From the NCBI GenBank assembly GCA_949130495.1, contig OX422214.1, positions 251,414,187 through 251,478,186 on the forward strand: 64,000 nucleotides of DNA, in the 5' to 3' direction. Below, one piece after another: positions 56,980-64,000 of the stretch. Both the position numbers and the translations under genes were made by a program. The stretch's first letter is position 1. Every line of letters starts with the position of its first letter. The notes beneath the pieces were generated by a model that was given only the letters and a program-made list of their open reading frames with translations, did not search any database and was not told the DNA's origin. The DNA is from Sambucus nigra (lineage: Eukaryota > Streptophyta > Magnoliopsida > Dipsacales > Adoxaceae).

Positions 56980-57446
56980 TGATGATGGAGCGGGAATCTC
57001 TAGTAGCTGTGGGTAAGATTCTTGGGGGGTGTTTGTTTTCTAATGGGGAATAAATTTGAGAATTTATTTTACCTTTTAGCAAGGTAGGGGGAAGGAAGTT
57101 ATCCGTTCCTTTTCTTATGTAATTGCACTGTAATTTCTTATTAGGGAAATAAACAAGTTTTTGATCATCCAGCTGTGCCTTTTGACGAATTTTGTATTTT
57201 GGAATTATCTATACCGATTGCTAAGGCATGCATAATCCTTTTGTTCAAGTATATGTTAGAATGAACTATCATTCTCGGAGATAAGAAAAGAATATTTTTT
57301 TTTGTGAAAAAGAAAGGGTCGTGCTCATGTAAGATGTATGAGTTGCTTACCTACCTCTGGGGGTTTTTGAAAAGTTTTAATTTTTTCTGGAAATGGTTTT
57401 TGTAGTGGATCAGTCCCACGTAGTTCTGGGTATAGGGAAATGAAGA

Positions 57447-57504
<58 letters not shown>

Positions 57505-57552
57505 TATAATAGAAGGGAGATGAGAAGAGTCATGGAGCATCGAGATTTCGGA
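56980..57552. other. Spacer between the antisense genes and pol of Tat C
   Basis: AT-rich sequence with no coding signal apart from repeat-driven frames. It contains the ATT microsatellite. It lies between the convergent ends of the + strand DUF7745-like gene and the minus-strand pol, so it would hold both 3' ends. Confidence 0.6.
57450..57504. repeat. (ATT)n microsatellite
   Basis: About 55 bp of ATT triplets. The poly-Asn open frame on the minus strand here is an artefact of the repeat. Confidence 0.95.
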
Positions 57553-58430
57553 CTAGTGGTAGAATTTCTTGAGATGGTCCATGTTGACTGGACAAGCCAT
57601 CTCTTCTCCATCAAGGTCAGTGAGCATGGAGGCACCTCTAGACAAGATCATCATCACAATGTATGGGCCGCTCCAATTGGGCTTGAATTTTCCTCTGGGG
57701 TCCCAGATGGGCTCTACTATTTCTTTGAGGGCTAAATCCCCTTTTCGGACATCGAAGTCCTTGACTCTCTTATTGAATGATCGCGTTATACGTCGATGTT
57801 ACCCTTGTATGTGATATAGAGCTTTCAATCTCCTTTTATCTATGAGGGTCAGCTCGTTAAGACGGCTTTGGTACCAGTCTTCTTCGCTGACCTTGCTTTC
57901 ATGCATGATTCGCAATGAGGGTATTTCAAGCTCCACGAGTAGGACTGCTTCCATGACGTAGACTAGAGAGTAAGGGGTATCCCTAGTAGAGGTTCGAATT
58001 GAGGTTCGGTAGCCCCAGAGGGCGTATGGGATTCGATCGGCCCAATCTCTACATCTTTCGATCATCTTACTAATAATTGCTTTGAGGTTCTTGTCGTCTA
58101 CTTCGACAGCACCATTGGTCTGAGGTCGATAGGGAGAGAATTTGTGTCTCTGAATCCCATATTTATTGACCACTTATGTGAGTTCTGCCTCGAAGTTCAA
58201 CCCGTTATCTAACACTAGCTCGTGCGGGACCCCATATCGGCAGATGATATTCTTTCTAATGAATTTGGCCACTTTCTTGGCATTCAGAGCTGCGTATGAC
58301 TCTACTTCGACCCACTTGGTGAAGTAATCAATTGAAACTAGGATAAATTCATGCATGTTGGAAGCCTTGGGTGAAACCTTACCTACGATGTCGATGCCCC
58401 AGGTGGAGAATGGCCAGGGAGAAGTCATGT
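57553..58430 (-). pseudogene. Tat C integrase (Ogre type)
   Basis: From 58428 leftward: MTSPWPFSTWGIDIVGKVSP, FILVSIDYFTKWVEVESYAA, HELVLDNGLNFEAEL, a stop at 58174, then FSPYRPQTNGAVEVDDKNLK, YALWGYRTSIRTSTRDTPYS and LTLIDKRRLKALYHIQG. After another stop (57799) the same frame continues through NKRVKDFDVRKGDLALKEI and GKFKPNWSGPYIV to the end at 57553. The three acidic residues (GIDIVG, LDNG, AVEV) are all present. The two stops are the only breaks I see in this frame. Confidence 0.88.
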
Positions 58431-59290
58431 TGTATAATTCTCGCAGAGGCAGGTGTTAAAGATTGGAAAACTATTGACATTTAAGGCATCTCTGGACATA
58501 GGCGGTGCAATCCTGGATCGTAGTGGTCCAGTAGTAGACTTATCGGATGATCTTCTTGACAAGCATGTGACCATTAATGTGGGGTCCACATTCCCTGTTG
58601 TGGATCTTCTACATTATTTCTTTAGTGTCAGCCCCTATGATGTAGTGTACGTGGGTTCCATCGAAGTTTTTTTAAACAGTGCTTTATGGCAGATGATGTA
58701 CTGGGGAGCCAGTCTTTGGAGGGTTGCTCGGTCTTTCTTGTTGGAACCTTTGGGATACCTACCGTGTTTGAGGAGGTGCCAAATATCATAGTTCCAGCAA
58801 TTGGCTAGCTCAGGATTTTCTTTGGTGATGAGCTTAATGTGGTAGCAGTGGGTTGGTTTATCTTGCTTTTGAACTAGGAATGGGGCCATTGTTATTCCTC
58901 CGGGCATATCGACCATTGAGACCGAGGTAGAAGGGAATCGCCTATGTTATCCTTTTCTCGAGGTAAGTAATGGAAGGTGATATCTTAAAATTAGGAGGCT
59001 AGTTCTTCTAAGTGGGCATGGAAGGGTTGGAGTTTCTTGTCCTTGACTTTCTATTTTCTGAGCACTTGATCGATGATGAGGGCAGAATTCCCAAAGACAT
59101 CTAGGCATTGAATACCTTTCTTGAGAGCAACTTTGAGGCCTACCATACATGCCTCGTATTCAGTCATGTTGGTGGTGCAAGGGAAATCTAATTTAATAGC
59201 GATGGGAGTGTGGGAGTCATCTGGAGCGATCAGAAGTATCCTAATGCCATATCCCTTTTTATTGGTAGCGCCGTCAAAGAACATTTTCAT
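58431..59290 (-). pseudogene. Tat C second RNase H and integrase zinc region
   Basis: Starts at 59290 with MKMFFDGATNKKGYGIRILL, TNMTEYEACMVGLKVALKKG and LDVFGNSALIIDQVLRK: the additional RNase H with Asp in FDGA and Glu in TEYEA, but FGNS where FGDS is usual. After a frame change, 58916-58635 reads NYDIWHLLKHGRYPKGSNKK and LQRLAPQYIICHKALFKK, the connector leading to the integrase. The zinc ligands between 58635 and 58450 are not clear. Confidence 0.8.
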
Positions 59291-60729
59291 TGAAGGTTGT
59301 CTTGAGCAGCGCAGAGGATGTTTTCATCTGGGAATTTGGAGATCCAAACATCAGCTTCTTCCATGGGGTAGTCAGCGAGATAGTTAGAGATGGATCTTCA
59401 TTTCATAGCTTTCTGCGTGACGTAGACGATATCAAACTCGGCCAAGAGCATCAACCATCGGGCCATTCGGCTGGATAAGGCGAGTTTCTCAAGAAGGTAT
59501 TTGGTGGGGTTCATTCGGGATACAAGTTTTATGGGGAAGGCGAGCATGTAGTGTCGTAACTTTTGGGTGACCCAAACAAGCGCGACACATGCCTTTTCCA
59601 AAGAATTGTAGTTGACTTTGTATCTAGTTAATTTGTGACTGGCGTAATAGATGTCTCTTTCTTTACAGGAATCTTTAAAGTATTGGTCTAACGAAGCCCC
59701 AACTGCAGTGTCGGTTATGGTTAGGTATAGGAGCAAGGGGAGACTAGGCTATGGTGGCATGAGTACCGGACGTTGGGTCAGATATTGTTTGATTCGATCA
59801 CAAGCTTCTTGGCAGGCCTCATTCCAAACCTTAGTTGAATCTTTTTCGAGGAGTTTGAAAATAGGTTCGCAAATGGAAGTTAGCTGGCTGATGAACCGGA
59901 TGATGTATTACAATTTCCTAAGGAAACCACATACTTCTTTCTCCGTTCTGGGAGGTGTCATCTCAAGTATGAATTTTATCTTGGCGGGATTTGCTTCTAT
60001 ACCCTTATTACAAACTATGAATCCCAAGAGTTTTCCCTTTATAACGTCGAAGATGCATTTTTGTGGATTGAGTCTCATCCGATACCGTCGCAATCGTTGA
60101 AAGAACTTTTGGAGAGCGGTAACATGACCTTATCTAGTTTTGAATTTGATAATCATATCATCCGCATAGACCTTGACTTCTTTATGAATCAGATCGTGCA
60201 GGATGGTTGTGGCAGCCCTTTGGTAGGTAGCCCCAGCATTCTTGAGACCAAATGACATAACAGTGTAGCAAAAGGTTCCCCACAGTGTGATGAACACAAT
60301 TTTTTCTTGGCGATCAGGGTGCATTTTGATTTGGTTATATCCGGAAAACTCGTCGACGAATGACTTGAGAGCATGACCGGTTGTGCTATCCACGATCATG
60401 TAGATATTGGGTAACGGATAATCATCCTTTGGAGATGCTTTGTTTAAGTTCTGGTAGTCTACACACATCCGAACTTTCCCTCATGATTTCAGCACAGGCA
60501 CTATGTTGGCTAGCCATGTGGGATATTAGATCACACGAATGAGGCCCACGTTCATCTGTTTGACCACTTCTTCTTTGACTTTGAGTGACCATTCGGTGTG
60601 GAGCTTTCTCAACTTTTTTTTAACCGTCTTGTAATCTGGGATAGTGGGGATCTCATGTTGAGCTATTTCAGGATCAATGTCGGGCATATCGTTATAGGAC
60701 CACGTGAAGACATCTATGAATTCCTTCAC
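59291..60729 (-). pseudogene. Tat C reverse transcriptase and first RNase H
   Basis: A single minus-strand frame from 60729 to about 59330, with a few stops. Order: FTWSYNDMPDIDPEIAQHEI (linker), MCVDYQNLNKASPKDDYPLP, KSFVDEFSGYNQIKMHPDRQ, VKVYADDMIIKFKTR (RT catalytic Asp pair, near 60150), GKLLGFIVCNKGIEANPAK, then RNase H: YASHKLTRYKVNYNSLEKAC and RHYMLAFPIKLVSRMNPTKY. Stops lie near 60526 and 60130 and between 59908 and 59736. A one-base frameshift near 59290 separates it from the second RNase H. The catalytic residues are otherwise intact. Confidence 0.88.
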
Positions 60730-61560
60730 TAATTCTTCGAGTTATGCGTACTCATGCTCATTCAGGGTAGCCCCTATCCTAATCTCGTGCAATTAGATAC
60801 TAGAATCGAGGTTAACAAAAATAATTTCTTCTTCATTAACTTGAATGCGATTATGTTGTTTGTTATTAACCTTGTTTAGATCAGTTAAGAATTGTTCATT
60901 TGCAAAATCATCATCATCAAAAGTTTGATTAGAATTTAACAATTAATGTAAGCCACATCAAGATACTCAAAATCTTCATTTATTCCATTGATAGGAAAAA
61001 TAACATTGAGAACCTCATCAAAGGAGGTCTCGATTACATTAGAGCAAGGATAGACAACAAAAGAAGAGGTGGGATAAACATTGGATTTAGGTGAGATTTC
61101 AATAGGTAGAACTGGCGCAACATTCCAGTTGAGGAGAGTTATATCAACATCTTTAATCAGGTAGGATGGATCTAATGATGTAGTGCTTGAATGAACTATG
61201 TAGAGTGTCATCCCCAGTGTCTGTAAGTTAAACGAATCCTCGAAGTCACTCTCTTCGGTATCTTTGATGAGCGGTTGTACATGGGGTTGGGAACTTTTGG
61301 CCTATGGTTAGCTGTCTTGGAAAAAGATCTCCATTCCAGGCTTCATCTTCTTATCTGTATGGTGATACCTTGGTTTCGAAAAGCCACAAAAGGGGAAGTC
61401 TTCGCCTTCTTTGATGAATCGTCCATTCAAGGAGTCACATGGGATAGTTTGAATGCAGTCTAATATTCTCTTTGCTTGAGATTGGAGGATCATTCTAATC
61501 TCTTATTCTGACAGTTGATACCCCAAACCACAAGGAGGGAAAGATTTTTTCAGTTCAATG
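60730..61560 (-). pseudogene. Tat C linker between protease and RT
   Basis: Poorly conserved, acidic and low-complexity open stretches (for example 61211-60936, 61493-61308) with stops. Ogre elements have a long variable linker here. No independent domain is recognised. Confidence 0.5.
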
Positions 61561-62231
61561 GGCTCAATTATCTCAGGCTATTTTTATCATAGCCCCAGTC
61601 TGGGTATGAAGTTCATGTTTTTTAACATTTGAATCACATTGACGTTGCCATGAGGGTCGTATTCTTGACAAACCCTTTCTTTGAAATAGTCCCCTGCCGG
61701 GAGTAGAAGTGGCTCAACTCGAAATCCTGATAGAAGCATATCATTTGACCCATGTTGTATCTTAAGGATTGGGTTGCTGATACTTCAACCCTCGACATTG
61801 TCGTCGTCACCCAAAATGGTGATGACTTGTTCGTCGGTGAAGAACTGTAATTTCTGATGGAGCGAGGAAGACACACCCTTGATACTATGGAGTCAAGGTC
61901 GTCCAAGCAACAGGTTGAAATAAGTTGGGATGTCAATAACTTGGAATTCAACGACAGGGTTTATAGGGTCAGCCCCTATTACAAGTTTTATGGATCCCAT
62001 CACTTCCCAACGGGTATTATCGTAGGCATGTACATCATTGGAGGTTAGATATAGGTCACTTTCCTTCAGTCCTAAGCATTTGAAGGTTCTTAATGGGCAG
62101 ATATTCAAGGCGGATCCATTACCGACAAGAGAGAGTAGTATGATCTTCCCCATAACTTTGACGGAGATGTTGAGTGCATGATTGTGTTTTGGCCCAATTC
62201 TGGGGATATTTTCTTTGGAAAAGGATAGCAT
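61561..62231 (-). pseudogene. Tat C aspartic protease
   Basis: From 62231: HNHALNISVKVMGKIILLSL, then VGNGSALNICPLRTFKCLGL where the active site D-N-G-S should be. Here the catalytic Asp codon reads Gly (V-G-N-G-S). It continues with DNTRWEVMGSIKLVIGADPI and VIDIPTYFNLLLGRPWLHS, then SSLHQKLQFFTDEQVITIL after one frame change or stop. Loss of the catalytic Asp alone would abolish processing. Confidence 0.8.
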
Positions 62232-64000
62232 TCGGGTAGAGGTCAGGGATCTGACTAAATTTATCGCTTCTTCTCATATGGTAGAAGGAGGAACTATGGG
62301 TCTAGTGAGCAACTTGATCAAAGCATTTTTGTGCAGCTGGGAAGACATGAAAAGCCACCATAGAGTGATGTTAGCTTGATTTTTCTTTAGTTAATAAAGG
62401 ATCTTTCTCTCCTCGAGGGTCATCTCTGGCATAGAAAGGTTTTCAACACCCTTCCCTTTGTCAATGGCTGGTAGTAAGCTTGGGATCTGGTAATGCCTTC
62501 CTTATCTGGTCATGTGATTTACTGAAGAAGGGAAGAACATGAACTATATTTCTTCATCAATCTCGGGTTGTTCTGCCAGATTATTTATTTCTCCTAGGAG
62601 TTTTTCAAATGATATCATCCCATACATTTCGTCTACCGGACTAATTTTCTCTGAAGCTTTCTCTCCAATTGAATCTTTGAATTCTTCCCCCTATCTAGTG
62701 GAAACAATTATGTCTTTCCATATAAAGTCAATGCATTCCACGACTTTAATGGCTTCTTCGTACAGGTCCTCCCATGCTATAGGGAGGTGTAAGGCTGAAG
62801 GGACCAGGTGCCCTTATAACTTCAGAGTAACGAGTAACCCGATCATACTGCAAATATTATTAGTTTTCCTGAATAATTTTGCCATGATTTGAACGACGTC
62901 ATCTAGGATGACTCCATCGGTTGGTACTACCCAACTATTTAACTCCCGTGCCCATTTCGGTGCTTCCAAGAATAGCGTACTGAACCTCTGGCAATCAATG
63001 ATCATCTGTGAGGGAAATTTCATCCCGAACTCTAGGAGTTGGTTTAATACTTCTGATAATTCCATACTTCCATTTTTAGAACGGGTACGGACATCGATGC
63101 ATGCTCTGGTAAGGAGTGACAATGCCTGATCAGAGAGGCTAGCAGGGTGTAGGAGAAAATATGGGCAAATTTGGAGAGGTTTGGAGAGTATATGGTGTGA
63201 TTTGAGTTGAGGGATCAAAGTCTAGGTTCTCTTCTAAGAAGATGGAATTGGCATGATTTGGGAGTGGTTTGTGAGCAGTGATTGGCTTAGGATTGGCTGG
63301 TGGGGCAATGGTACCCCATTTAATTAGACCTAGGATTATGTTTCGAAGGTGAAAGCATTGGTCGGTGTATGGCTAGTAGTTTGATGAAAGGCGCAGTGGG
63401 CATCTGTCTTGAAGTTTCTTGGGAGTGGATTTGGCAATGGACGGGGGTCCAAGGGTTTGATAAGGTTTCGGCTTAATAAGGCTTGATAAACTTTGGAGAG
63501 AGGAGCATAGAGCTCTGTGTATTCATTTCATACTGGCACAGGGCAGCTTCCTGGTCCCCACGAGGTGGTTGGTTGAGAGATGTTGTTGATGGTTGAGACT
63601 GCAATATTGACAGGTTTATCATATTTTCTGGGAGTGAAATGTCCGGACACTTTCTTTGGTTCAACTTATGTTTTAGCAAGAGCTTCCTCGATTTCTACTC
63701 CCGCTTTTCTAAGAGCTCAGAAGTGGGTATAGTATTGTCCTCCCATTATTTCTCGGACATGGGGTAAGAAATTATTCTTCACTATATTCACTTATTCTTC
63801 CTTGGATGGCTGATTGGTCATAGTGTCTTCTTGTCTCCTCCATCGGGCTATGAAGTTAGTGGCTGATTCCCCAAAGTTATGTTTGAGCAGTTCTAAATCA
63901 TGATGGGTGACCTCAAGCTCTTTGTTGTATTTGTACTGCGATATGAATTCTCAGGCTACATCCTCCTGGCTATGGATTCTGGACTCCTCGAGAGATAAAA
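62232..64000 (-). pseudogene. Tat C gag, continuing beyond the window
   Basis: The gag domain is clear at the right edge: HSQEDVA then EFISQYKYNKELEVTHHDLE, LLKHNFGESATNFIARWRRQ and VREIMGGQYYTHF (about 63970-63720), followed by GVEIEEALAKT. Further left it is decayed, with fragments such as QALSLLTRACIDVRTRSKNG (63120-63060). The N-terminus and 5' LTR are to the right of the window. Gag forms the particle that packages the element's RNA. Confidence 0.75.

Larger units (their letters stand above)
49909..64000 (-). mobile_element. Tat C: Ogre-like element on the minus strand, inserted in Tat B
   Basis: It comprises a long LTR (49909-52019), two genes on the opposite strand (53033-55169 and 55735-56979), then integrase, RNase H, RT, protease and gag running to the right edge of the window. 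Ogre-type wording is clear in the integrase (YRPQTNGAVE, ALWGYRTSIRTST, LTLIDKRRLKALYHIQG). The possible target duplication on the left is CCTCG (49904-49908); the other end is outside. Reading-frame damage is lighter than in Tat A, B and D. Confidence 0.8.

Noticed and set aside
57325..57540. Poly-Asn open frame
   Set aside because: Product of the ATT microsatellite; no domain and no conservation seen.

Overview
This window is plant nuclear DNA, most likely from an angiosperm (probably a dicot) with a large, repeat-rich genome. It consists almost entirely of nested LTR retrotransposons. I found no host housekeeping gene, rRNA, tRNA or CRISPR array. The evidence for a plant is the lineages present: Ty3/gypsy Tat-type and Ogre-type elements with two RNase H regions, a chromodomain-bearing chromovirus, a Ty1/copia SIRE-type sirevirus, and gene families known mainly from plants (plant mobile domain, DUF7745-like, transposase_28-like). 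Every coding region carries stops or frameshifts.

Layout, left to right. (1) 1-4587 is the 3' part of a Tat element on the + strand (Tat A). It holds a multi-exon antisense ORF (497-3783, minus) and a 411-bp 3' LTR. (2) Tat A sits inside the 3' LTR of a Tekay-like chromovirus on the minus strand (4588-14192, LTR 3461 bp). (3) The chromovirus interrupts the integrase of a minus-strand Tat element (Tat D, 14193 to about 32342). Tat D is also cut in its protease region by a 2361-bp solo LTR (17242-19602, target duplication TAACA) and by a complete SIRE-type copia element (19644-29489, target duplication TTGTT). (4) 32.3-35.2 kb holds the remnant of another + strand Tat (Tat E: antisense ORF start and LTR) and an orphan CACTA-like terminus. 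(5) About 35.2-49.9 kb is a minus-strand Tat (Tat B). Its antisense ORF lies on the + strand and is split by a pol-less, gag-derived sirevirus-like element (36277-43782, target duplication GAAAT). Its integrase, RNase H, RT and protease run leftward. (6) 49909-64000 is an Ogre-like element on the minus strand (Tat C) inserted in the protease region of Tat B. It has a 2.1-kb LTR, two antisense + strand genes (an intron-containing plant-mobile-domain gene and a DUF7745-like gene), and pol and gag reaching the right edge.

How the parts relate. Nesting gives relative ages: Tat D is older than the chromovirus, which is older than Tat A; Tat B is older than Tat C and older than the pol-less element. 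By eye the SIRE LTR pair differs by only a few per cent, while the LTR pair of the pol-less element differs by more than ten per cent. The most interesting signals are antisense, intron-bearing genes carried between pol and the 3' LTR by two kinds of Tat/Ogre element. In the Ogre-like element, a TCG-rich palindrome cluster followed by a TATA box is shared by the LTR promoter and by both antisense genes. Similar clusters occur in the LTRs of unrelated families in this window.
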